A stretch of DNA of 64,000 bases, from the NCBI GenBank assembly GCA_040755395.1, contig JBFMAX010000001.1, forward strand, positions 62,001 to 126,000, in the 5' to 3' direction. The notes under the pieces were generated by a model. The model was not told the DNA's origin. It made no database searches and saw nothing but the letters and a program-made list of their open reading frames with translations. The position numbers and the translations under genes were made by a program. This document shows, piece by piece, positions 14,421 to 21,971 of this stretch. Each line of letters opens with the position of its first letter. Within the stretch, counting starts at the first letter, position 1. This DNA comes from Nitrospirota bacterium. Its GTDB lineage: Bacteria; Nitrospirota; Nitrospiria; Nitrospirales; Nitrospiraceae.

Positions 14421-17054
14421 CTATTCATACCGCAGCCCCTCCACGATCGGCTGTTTGCCCGCCCAGCGGGCCGGGACGTAGCCGGCGAGGAGGGCGGCCG
14501 CCACGGCCAGCACCACCGCTTGGACGAGCACGCCCATCGGCAGTATGGGTTGAATCGTCCAACCGAACGACTGCTTGTTGATCACCTTGATCAGCAGGAG
14601 CGAGAGCAGGATGCCGCCTGCCAGGCCCAGGGCGGCGCCCAGCACGCCCAGATAGCCGGCCTCCCAGAGCACTAAACGGTGAATCTGTTGTTCGCTGGCG
14701 CCGATCGCCCGTAGAGTAGCTAATTCCCGCTGCCGCTCCAGCACGGACGTGAGCAATGTGTTCACGATGCCCAGGACGGCGATGATGACCGCGATCGCCT
14801 CCAGCGCATAGGTCAGGAAAAAGGTCCGGTCGAAGATGTCCAGAATTTCGCGCTTCAGCTCGGCGTTGCTGATGAGCGCGGGGGGCGCGTACGCCGCTGA
14901 TTCGCCCGCTAGCTTCTGAGCGATCGCCTTCCGCACCGTATTCAGATCCGCGCCCGGCTCCAGATACACCGGAAACACCGTCACGCTGTCGTCCCTCCAC
15001 AGCCGGCGGTAGAGGCTCTGGTCCATGACGACTTTCCCGCCGTCGGTGGCGTAGTCGTAGAACACGCCCATGATCGGGAAACGTTGTTCACCGGACGGAG
15101 TCATCAACGACAGCGTATCCCCTTGTTTGACACCGAGGTACCCCGCCAGAACCTCCGAGAGGATCACCCCGTCTTTGGCGGCCGCGCGCCGGAGGATCGC
15201 GGCGGAATCTCCCGAGACAAACAGGTATCGGCTCCGCTCGGCATGGAGCCGCAAATCGCGCGAGACCAGCGCGGTCGATCGGCCCTGAATGTCGATCCGC
15301 AGGTCACGGTAGGCATCCACCGCCGCCACACCGGGGACCGAGGCGACGAGCGCCCCCCACTCGCGGGGGAGCCGTTTGTCCAGCGTGCCGTGCTGGGTCC
15401 CGCGCAGCCACAGGCTCGGCGCAAGCACTAGGTCCGCGATCACCGTCTCGTTGATCCAGATTTCGACCGTGTGGCGAAAGCTGCGGACCATGATCCCGAC
15501 TCCGACCATGATCGCCAGACCGATCATCAGCGCGGACACCGTGACGCCGTTGCGACCTGGCGAACGCGCCGTCTGATCCGCTGCGATCGCCCGAAGCGCG
15601 CCGGAGGCCGATAGATCGTCCCGTCTCCGGCGGTGCGTCACGGCCCAGACCCCCTGGATCAGCAGCGGCGCCAGACACGACAGACCGACCAGCAAGCACA
15701 GCGTGGAGAGGTAGCCGAACACCGGCAGTCCCGAAATCGGTCCGGGCATGGCCAGCAGCCCAGAGGCGATCAAAAAAGCGCACCCGACCCCCGCGAGCGT
15801 GCGCCTGCGCAGTTGCCGGCTCGCTTCGTAGCCGCCGGGTGCCAACGCGAGCACCGGAACCGTCCGGCCGGCGTCCAGGCTCGGCCCTAATGCCCCCACC
15901 ATTGAGACCAGCCCGCCGATCAGCGCGCCTTCCGCCAACACACCCAGAATCGCCTCCATCCCGATCCCCGTGCGATCGCCGGTCCCGACCACCGATACAT
16001 AGAGGTCGGACACCGTCCGGCTCAGCAACGACACAAGCCCTTTGGCCAGCGCCAAACCGAGCGCGCCGCCGAGCAGCCCGCCGACAATCCCGATGGCCGC
16101 CGCCTCAGCGAGAAACAGGCCGGCCACCGCCCGTTCGGACATCCCGAGCGCCCGGAAGATGCCGATTTCCCGGCGCCGCTGCGCCACTGCGAACGACACG
16201 GTGTTGTAGATGAGGAACATTCCCACCAAGAGCCCGACGCCGCTGAGGACGCCCAGGTTCAGTTGGAACGCGCGGACCATCTCCTCCACTTGCCGGCTCC
16301 GTTGAGCCGGCCGCTGCACGACCACGGAGGGGGGCACGATGGCCTGTAACGCCGCTTGAACGTCATCGACCGGCCGGGTGGGGGCCGTGACCACATCGAT
16401 CCGGTCGAGGCGCCCGACCATCCCGAAGAGCATCTGCGCCGCGGCGATGTCCATCACGGCCAGATCCTCCCAGACCGAGGGGGGCCCGGACGGCGGTTCG
16501 ATCACTCCCTTAACGGTGATTTGACGCAGGCGGTTGCCGACCAGAATGTCCAGCGTGCTCCCTTGGGTCAGACCCAACTCAGCCGCCAGCCGGCGCCCGA
16601 CGAACAGCGCTGTCGCTGAAAGCAAGGAGTGGAGCGCCCGTTCCCCGGTACCCTCGCTTCGAACACGAAACGACTTCAGCTCGGCCGCCTCCAACAGGTC
16701 CAGTCCCAACACCACAAAGGACTGGCCGCGATGCGGGCCCGCCGCCACGCGAACCCCCTGTTCGATGACCGGGGACGCCGACGTGACATCCGGGTGCTCG
16801 CGGACGATGGTGATGACCGTTTCATCCAGCCCCAGTTCTCCGCCGGACACCTGCAAGGTCGCGGACCCGGCCACGGTCATGACGGCATCTTGAAACGACT
16901 TCAGGACATCCACGTTCGCCGTCCTGACCGCCACCGACGCCGAAACACCGAGGGCCACGCCAGCGACGGTCAACAGGGTCCTGACCGGCCGTTCGAAGAA
17001 ATGTCCCCGACCCAGCATCAGCAGGGCTTCAAGCCGACTCAACAAGACGCCCAT
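14421..17054 (-). CDS. FtsX-family ABC transporter permease (large, two FtsX domains)
   Basis: 877 aa. An N-terminal helix (TLLTVAGVALGVSASVAV) is followed by a periplasmic MacB-like core, a first FtsX helix bundle (about 280-400: VAQRRREIGIFRALGMS), a second core, and a final FtsX bundle (about 750-870: VLERQRELATLRAIGASEQQIHRLVLWEAG). This is the layout of the big 'ABC transport system permease' (LolE/YbbP-like) proteins that pair with a LolD/YbbA ATPase for lipid or lipoprotein export. The matching ATPase is at 18526-19224, separated by pyrD and the LuxR-type gene. It runs to a word-repeat element at its stop. Confidence 0.85.
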   Translation of the reverse strand: MGVLLSRLEALLMLGRGHFFERPVRTLLTVAGVALGVSASVAVRTANVDVLKSFQDAVMTVAGSATLQVSGGELGLDETVITIVREHPDVTSASPVIEQGVRVAAGPHRGQSFVVLGLDLLEAAELKSFRVRSEGTGERALHSLLSATALFVGRRLAAELGLTQGSTLDILVGNRLRQITVKGVIEPPSGPPSVWEDLAVMDIAAAQMLFGMVGRLDRIDVVTAPTRPVDDVQAALQAIVPPSVVVQRPAQRSRQVEEMVRAFQLNLGVLSGVGLLVGMFLIYNTVSFAVAQRRREIGIFRALGMSERAVAGLFLAEAAAIGIVGGLLGGALGLALAKGLVSLLSRTVSDLYVSVVGTGDRTGIGMEAILGVLAEGALIGGLVSMVGALGPSLDAGRTVPVLALAPGGYEASRQLRRRTLAGVGCAFLIASGLLAMPGPISGLPVFGYLSTLCLLVGLSCLAPLLIQGVWAVTHRRRRDDLSASGALRAIAADQTARSPGRNGVTVSALMIGLAIMVGVGIMVRSFRHTVEIWINETVIADLVLAPSLWLRGTQHGTLDKRLPREWGALVASVPGVAAVDAYRDLRIDIQGRSTALVSRDLRLHAERSRYLFVSGDSAAILRRAAAKDGVILSEVLAGYLGVKQGDTLSLMTPSGEQRFPIMGVFYDYATDGGKVVMDQSLYRRLWRDDSVTVFPVYLEPGADLNTVRKAIAQKLAGESAAYAPPALISNAELKREILDIFDRTFFLTYALEAIAVIIAVLGIVNTLLTSVLERQRELATLRAIGASEQQIHRLVLWEAGYLGVLGAALGLAGGILLSLLLIKVINKQSFGWTIQPILPMGVLVQAVVLAVAAALLAGYVPARWAGKQPIVEGLRYE

Positions 17055-17114
17055 GTTTCTTCAAGCACTCTTCATGAGCGATCGCTCACCCACGCATGAT
17101 GAACATCACGAACG

Positions 17115-17195
17115 GGCTAGAGGCAAGGGGCTCGGGGCAAGGGGGAAGAGACTCAGACCTCTCGCCTCGTGCCCCGCGCCTCGCGCCTATTTTCC
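17115..17195 (+). repeat. family-A word-repeat element (GGCAAGGGG/CCTCGCCTC)
   Basis: Left arm CTAGAGGCAAGGGGCTCGGGGC and right arm CTCGCCTCGTGCCCCGCGCCTCGCG (each shown in part) pair imperfectly round a GACTCAGACCT spacer. The right end is the family's constant CGCGCCTATTTTC. It lies between the divergent permease and LuxR-type genes. Confidence 0.7.
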
Positions 17196-17251
17196 ATACA
17201 GAGCCGCGCGCGATCTTGTACTCCCCCTTGGGAAATTCTACGGTAGAATCA

Positions 17252-17280
17252 TTTACAGACTGTCCGGCCTCTGTTAGACT
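17252..17280 (+). promoter_or_regulatory. sigma70-type promoter of the LuxR-type gene
   Basis: TTTACA (17252-17257), a 17-nt spacer and TAGACT (17275-17280) lie 32 nt before the ATG at 17312. Confidence 0.55.
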
Positions 17281-17311
17281 GAATTGAGATTGACGCAACG
17301 GGGAGGCGGTT

Positions 17312-17590
17312 ATGGCCAAACCTGCCAGGACCAAAAAGGCGAGCAGACCTCGGGCGGCGAGAAGAGCCAGGCGAAGCGGTGGGCTCACGCCTCGTCAAAA
17401 GCAGATTCTGCGTTTCGTGGCGCAGGGGATGACGAACCGTGAGATCGCCGCCCAGCTCGCGATCAGCGTCCGAACCGTGGAAGTCCACCGTTTCAACCTG
17501 ATGCGGCGCCTGAAGGTGCGCAACGTGGCGCAACTGCTGCGCCAGGCTCTGCTCCACGGGCTCCTCCCGAAGAACTTCGCGCTCAGGTAA
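17312..17590 (+). CDS. LuxR-type helix-turn-helix mini-regulator
   Basis: 92 aa. A basic, Ala/Arg-rich N-terminal tail (1-24) leads into a complete LuxR/GerE HTH: LTPRQKQILRFVAQGMTNREIAAQL, then ISVRTVEVHRFNLMRRLKV (about 25-82). There is no receiver or ligand domain, so this is a stand-alone DNA-binding protein. GGGGAGG stands at 17298. It lies against the direction of the flanking ABC and pyrD genes. Its target is not evident. Confidence 0.85.
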   Translation: MAKPARTKKASRPRAARRARRSGGLTPRQKQILRFVAQGMTNREIAAQLAISVRTVEVHRFNLMRRLKVRNVAQLLRQALLHGLLPKNFALR

Positions 17591-17594
17591 GCGG

Positions 17595-18521
17595 TCACAA
17601 TTCTTTCAGTTTGCCGCGGCAGGCCGCCGGCGAGGCGTAGCCTTTCTTGTCCAGCACCGCCGACAACTCCTGTTCCAGCCGCTCGAACGCCCCCAATCCC
17701 TCCTCGACCAGGACCGTGCCGATCTGAACCGCCGACGCGCCGCACAGGAGATGCTCGAAGGCGTCGGTGCCGGTCATCACTCCGCCGGTCCCGATGATCG
17801 GCAGCCTGTCCTGAAACCGAGTCCAGAACGCCCGGACGTTCGCCAGCGCCACCGGTTTGATCACCGGGCCGCCCAACCCGCCGAACCCGCCCTTCGGCTT
17901 GATCACCGCGGTTTCCCGTTCAGGATCGATCACCAACGCGTTGCCGACGGAATTGATCAACGAGAGAAAATCCACGCCGGCCCGGCCGATCACCTGCGCC
18001 ATAACGTCGTGATGGGCCGGATCGAAGTAGGGAGGCAGCTTCACGCCCATCGGCACCGTAATCACCTGCCGAACTCTTCGAATGAGCCGTTCGGAAGCCT
18101 CCGGATCGTAGCCGATCTGCGGCTTGCCGGGAATGTTAGGACAGGAAAGGTTGAGTTCGATCAGATCCGGTCCGCTCTTCGTGATGACCTCGGCGATCGT
18201 GACGAAGTCGTCTTCGCAGAGCCCGGCCACGCTGGCGAGGACCGGCTTGCCGAATCGACGGAGCGAGGGAATGAGTTCCGCATAGGCGCGATAGCCGAGA
18301 TTGGGCAGACCCATGGAGTTGATCGAGCCGCCCGGAAATCCGTAGTAGCGCGGTTCCGGGTTACCCTGGCGCGGCTCCAGCGTCATGGACTTGGTGACGA
18401 TCGCGCCGGCGCGGGAGCGGCCCAGCGCTTCCAGCTCCTCCCGCGTCACGCAGCGCGCGCCCGCCGCGTTCATGAAGCAACTGGGAAACCGCACGCCGGC
18501 TATAATGACGGACAAGTCCAC
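17595..18521 (-). CDS. pyrD: dihydroorotate dehydrogenase, class 1A-like
   Basis: FMN enzyme of pyrimidine synthesis oxidising dihydroorotate to orotate. 308 aa. NLSCPNIPGKPQIGYD (about 143-158) carries the catalytic cysteine characteristic of class 1 enzymes, and the GKPQ segment is typical of class 1A (fumarate-using) forms. N-terminal NAAGARCVTREEL and C-terminal GTGGVMTGTDAFEHLLCGAS (FMN phosphate site) are present. No pyrK partner is adjacent, which fits 1A. GTG start is 4 nt after the ATPase stop, so the two are co-transcribed. Confidence 0.9.
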   Translation of the reverse strand: MDLSVIIAGVRFPSCFMNAAGARCVTREELEALGRSRAGAIVTKSMTLEPRQGNPEPRYYGFPGGSINSMGLPNLGYRAYAELIPSLRRFGKPVLASVAGLCEDDFVTIAEVITKSGPDLIELNLSCPNIPGKPQIGYDPEASERLIRRVRQVITVPMGVKLPPYFDPAHHDVMAQVIGRAGVDFLSLINSVGNALVIDPERETAVIKPKGGFGGLGGPVIKPVALANVRAFWTRFQDRLPIIGTGGVMTGTDAFEHLLCGASAVQIGTVLVEEGLGAFERLEQELSAVLDKKGYASPAACRGKLKEL

Positions 18522-18525
18522 CGCG

Positions 18526-19224
18526 TCACGCGCCTTGTGTGATGAGCTGGGGAGTCGTGCGGGCCGCCAGTTGTCCGTCCTGCATATGCCAGACGTAGTC
18601 GGCCTCCCGGGCCGCCGTCGCGCTGTGGGTCACCAACAGGATCGTGTGGCCAAATTGTTGCGGCAACGACCGCAGCAGCGCGATGATCTCCGCCCCGCTC
18701 TTGGAATCGAGATTGCCGGTCGGCTCATCGGCCAGAATCAAGCTCGGCCGGTGAATCAGGGCGCGGGCGATCGCCACTCGTTGCTGTTCGCCGCCCGACA
18801 GTTCCGCCGGTCGGTGCCGGTCGCGCGCGCGCATGCCGACCAACTCCAGCGTCTCGGCCACCCGCTTTCGCACCTTTGCCCCGCTCTCCCCTTTCAGCAG
18901 GAGCGGCAGCGCGACGTTCTCCGCCGCAGTCAGGCCGGGGACGAGATGGAAGGCCTGAAAGAGGATCCCGATCAGCTCACGCCGCAACCTTGTCCATTCG
19001 GCGGCGGTGAATCCGGAGGTCGGCCGGCCGTCGATGACGATCTCACCCGCCGTGGGAAGGTCCAACCCACCCACGAGATTGAGCAGCGTGCTCTTGCCGC
19101 ACCCGCTCGGTCCGACGAAGGCGCAGAAGTCCCCTCGCTCGATCTCCAGCGTGACGTCCCGCAGTGCCACGACCTTGGCGTCGCCGCGGCTGTATTCCTT
19201 CGAGACATGGACCAGCTTGACCAC
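18526..19224 (-). CDS. LolD/YbbA-type ABC transporter ATPase
   Basis: 232 aa with Walker A GPSGCGKST (about 39-47), Q-loop in GILFQAFHLVPGLTA, signature LSGGEQQRVAIARAL, Walker B LILADEPTGNLDS and H-loop LLVTHS. This is the MacB/LolD subfamily that drives FtsX-type permeases. GTG at 19224 with GGGGAG upstream is preferred; the longer frame to 19371 would overlap the divergent comF-like gene. The likely partner is the 877-aa permease at 14421-17054. Confidence 0.9.
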   Translation of the reverse strand: MVKLVHVSKEYSRGDAKVVALRDVTLEIERGDFCAFVGPSGCGKSTLLNLVGGLDLPTAGEIVIDGRPTSGFTAAEWTRLRRELIGILFQAFHLVPGLTAAENVALPLLLKGESGAKVRKRVAETLELVGMRARDRHRPAELSGGEQQRVAIARALIHRPSLILADEPTGNLDSKSGAEIIALLRSLPQQFGHTILLVTHSATAAREADYVWHMQDGQLAARTTPQLITQGA

Positions 19225-19329
19225 ACGCCTGCTCCCCTGCCCGCCCTCGTATAACACAACCTCCCGCAGGTCACAACCTTGACAGCGGGCGGCGACTGTC
19301 TTAGAAGAACGGCGCGCAGCCTGATCGAT

Positions 19330-20172
19330 ATGCTCACACCCCCCGTCGAACTCGGTTTTACCCGGCGTCACGTCGGCCGCCTACTCTCGACCTTGGCCCG
19401 CCGAACGCTCAATACCCTCCTGCCGGTCGAGTGCGCGGTCTGCCGGACTCCATTGACCGACGATCCGGTCCCGTTTTTCTGCCGGCGCTGCTGGTCCGCG
19501 ATCGAACCGTTCCACGGTCCCTCCTGTCCGCGATGTCATCAGCCGTTTCCGTCCGCCGTGTCCCTGCTCCACAGTCCTACTCATCTTTGCGGCGCCTGCC
19601 GCAAGACCAAACCGGCCTACACCGAAGCCTGGTCGCTCTATCCCTATGTTCCGCCGCTCCAGGAAGCCATCCGCCTGTTTAAATACGGCGGCAAGGTGAC
19701 GCTGGCGGATGCCTTGGCCGAGTTACTGAACCGCGCCTTACCGGAACCGCCGGCCGCCGACCTCGTCATGCCGGTGCCGCTCCATCCGGCCCGATTGAGA
19801 GAACGGGAATTCAACCAGTCGTTGCTCCTGGCCGACCGGCTGAGCCGACGGCTGCGCATCCCCCTGTCCTTCACGAACCTGGTCCGCGCCCGGGCAACGG
19901 AAGCGCAGACAAGACTCCGGCGGTCGGCGCGGCTCAAGAACCTGCGGCGGGCCTTCCAGGTGCGGCGCCCGCAGGAGGTCGCGGGCAAACGCGTGTTGCT
20001 GATCGACGACGTGTGGACGACCGGAACGACCATCAACGAGTGCGCCAAGGCGTTGAGGAAGGCCGGCACGGGCGACGTGTTCGCCCTCACGGTGGCGCGG
20101 GCGGTGAGTCCCGATCTGCTCTCCGCCCGTGTCGAGGCGGACCTTCCCTCGCCGGCACCGATCCCGAACTGA
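19330..20172 (+). CDS. ComF-family phosphoribosyltransferase-like protein
   Basis: 280 aa from ATG 19330; a TTG-started frame from 19279 would add 17 residues. N-terminal zinc-ribbon cysteines (CAVCRTPL, FCRRCW, CPRCHQPF, CGACRKTK) precede a type I PRTase fold with VLLIDDVWTTGTT as the PRPP loop. ComF/GntX proteins support DNA uptake in naturally competent bacteria; their biochemical activity is unclear. Fourteen nucleotides or fewer separate it from the fmdB-like gene. Confidence 0.88.
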   Translation: MLTPPVELGFTRRHVGRLLSTLARRTLNTLLPVECAVCRTPLTDDPVPFFCRRCWSAIEPFHGPSCPRCHQPFPSAVSLLHSPTHLCGACRKTKPAYTEAWSLYPYVPPLQEAIRLFKYGGKVTLADALAELLNRALPEPPAADLVMPVPLHPARLREREFNQSLLLADRLSRRLRIPLSFTNLVRARATEAQTRLRRSARLKNLRRAFQVRRPQEVAGKRVLLIDDVWTTGTTINECAKALRKAGTGDVFALTVARAVSPDLLSARVEADLPSPAPIPN

Positions 20173-20174
20173 CC

Positions 20175-20519
20175 ATGCCCATCTACGAATATCGCTGCCG
20201 CGACTGCGGCAAACGAAGCAGCCACCTGGTGTTGAGCATCAGCAATCCGTCACCGGTCTCGTGCAAGCACTGTCGGAGCGCGAACGTCGAACGGCTCATG
20301 TCCCGCTTCGCCGCGCCCAAATCAGAGGAAGCCCGCCTCGAGTCGCTGGCGGACCCCAGCAACTTCGGCGATCTAGATGAGAACGATCCGCAAAGCATGG
20401 CCCGGTTCATGAAAAAGATGGGGCGGGAAATGGGCGAGGACTTCGGTGATGAATTGGATGAAGCCATCGAAGAGTCCGGCGGCGACCCGGCGGAGTCGAA
20501 CACCACTGACATCGATTGA
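20175..20519 (+). CDS. FmdB-family zinc-ribbon protein
   Basis: 114 aa. MPIYEYRCRDCGKRS followed by CKHCRSANVERLMSRFAAPKSE is the FmdB/CxxC_CxxC_SSSS regulatory-domain signature, with two CxxC knuckles in the first 40 residues. The C-terminal half is acidic and charged. The family's molecular role is unproven. It starts 2 nt after the comF-like stop. Confidence 0.85.
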   Translation: MPIYEYRCRDCGKRSSHLVLSISNPSPVSCKHCRSANVERLMSRFAAPKSEEARLESLADPSNFGDLDENDPQSMARFMKKMGREMGEDFGDELDEAIEESGGDPAESNTTDID

Positions 20520-20542
20520 CTTACATTGTCATCAATAATCGC

Positions 20543-20571
20543 TTGACTTCATGTCGTCGTCGGGCTAGCAT
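20543..20571 (+). promoter_or_regulatory. sigma70-type promoter for the excisionase-fold/mraZ pair
   Basis: TTGACT (20543-20548), a 17-nt spacer and TAGCAT (20566-20571) lie 40 nt before the ATG at 20611. Confidence 0.55.
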
Positions 20572-20610
20572 CGCGCCGGATGTCGGAGCCTTCTTTCCGC
20601 GTGATGGTCC

Positions 20611-20805
20611 ATGCCCAAAGAGGTCCGGAACGAATTGCTGACCGTGGCCGAGACGTGTCGCTATCTCAAGGTCACGCCCCGCACGCTCTATCGCTATATC
20701 CGGAACCGCCGGCTGCCGGGTTTCAAGCTTGGAAAGGAGTGGCGGTTCGTGCGGTCCGACCTCGAACAGTGGATCCGGCAGCGGGCCGACGAATCCCGTC
20801 CCTGA
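20611..20805 (+). CDS. excisionase-fold (MerR-like) DNA-binding protein
   Basis: 64 aa. LLTVAETCRYLKVTPRTLYRYI and RRLPGFKLGKEWRFVRSDLEQWI form the winged-helix 'helix-turn-helix, excisionase family' domain, filling the whole protein. These are small regulators or recombination directionality factors. No integrase is adjacent, so a regulatory role is more likely. It ends 19 nt before the mraZ-like gene. Confidence 0.85.
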   Translation: MPKEVRNELLTVAETCRYLKVTPRTLYRYIRNRRLPGFKLGKEWRFVRSDLEQWIRQRADESRP

Positions 20806-20824
20806 CGCACTGAGGAGCGGAGCC

Positions 20825-21265
20825 ATGTTTGCCGGCGAATACCTCTGCAAGGTCGATGAAAAAGGCCGGTTCATCGTCCCCTCGCCCCTTCGGGAGCAAG
20901 TCGAGGCGCAGGGCAACGGCGTGGTCTTTCTCAAGGGCCCCGAGCAGTCGCTCTGGCTTTACTCGATGGGTGAGTGGGAAAAGGTGTTGGAGCGGACCAA
21001 GACCACGCTCGATGAAGACCAAAGCCGCCTGTTCATGCACTTCATCGTCTCGGAAGCCGGCACCTCAGAGATCGACAAGGCGGGACGTATCCTGATCCCC
21101 GGCCGGCTCAGGAAACTCATCCCGGTCGATGAAGACCAGGAGATCGTGCTGGTCGGGCTCTATCATCGGCTGGAAATCTGGAACCCGGCCGAGTGGCGCC
21201 GCTACCTGAGCAAGACCGAAGACAGGTACGAACAGCACCTGTCCAAGATTCTCAACCTGCTCTGA
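20825..21265 (+). CDS. mraZ: MraZ-like transcriptional regulator (orphan)
   Basis: 146 aa. Two SpoVT/AbrB-like half-repeats: MFAGEYLCKVDEKGRFIVPSPLRE near 1-25 and EIDKAGRILIPGRLRKLI near 80-98. These contain the DxKGRxxxP(xx)R motif of MraZ, first gene of the division and cell-wall cluster, which represses its own operon. Here it is not followed by rsmH/ftsL but by a RusA-like gene. It is thus an orphan or a second copy. GAGGAGCGGAGCC precedes the ATG. Confidence 0.85.
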   Translation: MFAGEYLCKVDEKGRFIVPSPLREQVEAQGNGVVFLKGPEQSLWLYSMGEWEKVLERTKTTLDEDQSRLFMHFIVSEAGTSEIDKAGRILIPGRLRKLIPVDEDQEIVLVGLYHRLEIWNPAEWRRYLSKTEDRYEQHLSKILNLL

Positions 21266-21274
21266 TCGACCACC

Positions 21275-21871
21275 GTGCCGACTTCACCAGGCAGGCGCCG
21301 CCGTCCCCGTTCACCGGTTTCGCTACGCCTCACGTCCTACCGGTCCCCACGCAAGCCGCCCGCGGATTTCCGAGAGCCTATTGCCTCGCCGGCGATGGTG
21401 AAGCGTCTGCCGGGCGCCGGCCGACTCCGCTCGGTCCCGCTGGCCGCCGGCCGACCGCCGCAACCTTTACCCGTCGTGTCCGCTGAACGTCTCTCCTTGA
21501 GCTTGCCGGTCCCCCCCAGCGTCAACCATCAATATGCCACGGTCAACGGGCGCCGCCTACTCTCCGCCGCCGGGAGAAGCTACAAGGCGCTTGTCGGGCA
21601 ACAGATCGTCCTCGCGCTGGCGCGGTCGCCGCACCGTCACGCCTTGCTCGAGACCCTGCGAGCGGACGAGTTGGCCCTCTCGATTCGGTTCTATTTCACC
21701 TCGCGGTTGCGGCGGGACGTGGACGGAGGCCTCAAGATCGCCCAGGACGCCCTGTGCGAGGGACTGGGCATCAACGACAACCGGATCGTGGAAACGCATT
21801 TGTACAAGCACCTCGACAAGCTGAACCCTCGAATCGAGATTGCCCTGTCTCCCGTCACGGCTTCGACTTGA
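21275..21871 (+). CDS. RusA-family Holliday-junction resolvase-like endonuclease
   Basis: 198 aa from GTG 21275. The last 125 residues show LPVPPSVNHQY near 76 and RDVDGGLKIAQDALCEGLGINDNRIVE near 145, the RusA core with its catalytic aspartates (DVDxxLK..DAL..DD/ND). E. coli RusA is 120 aa, so the first 65 or so Arg/Pro-rich residues may be untranslated; ATG 21395 or GTG 21476 are alternative starts. RusA is usually prophage-borne and cuts four-way junctions. No other phage gene is near. Confidence 0.75.
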   Translation: MPTSPGRRRRPRSPVSLRLTSYRSPRKPPADFREPIASPAMVKRLPGAGRLRSVPLAAGRPPQPLPVVSAERLSLSLPVPPSVNHQYATVNGRRLLSAAGRSYKALVGQQIVLALARSPHRHALLETLRADELALSIRFYFTSRLRRDVDGGLKIAQDALCEGLGINDNRIVETHLYKHLDKLNPRIEIALSPVTAST

Positions 21872-21971
21872 TCCGATTGTACGAGGATACCCCTCCTTAT
21901 CGGAGAGATCCCTATACAGACGCAATCCGGGCCACGCTCTCCTGCAGCCAGATCGGCCACTGAACGCGAGC

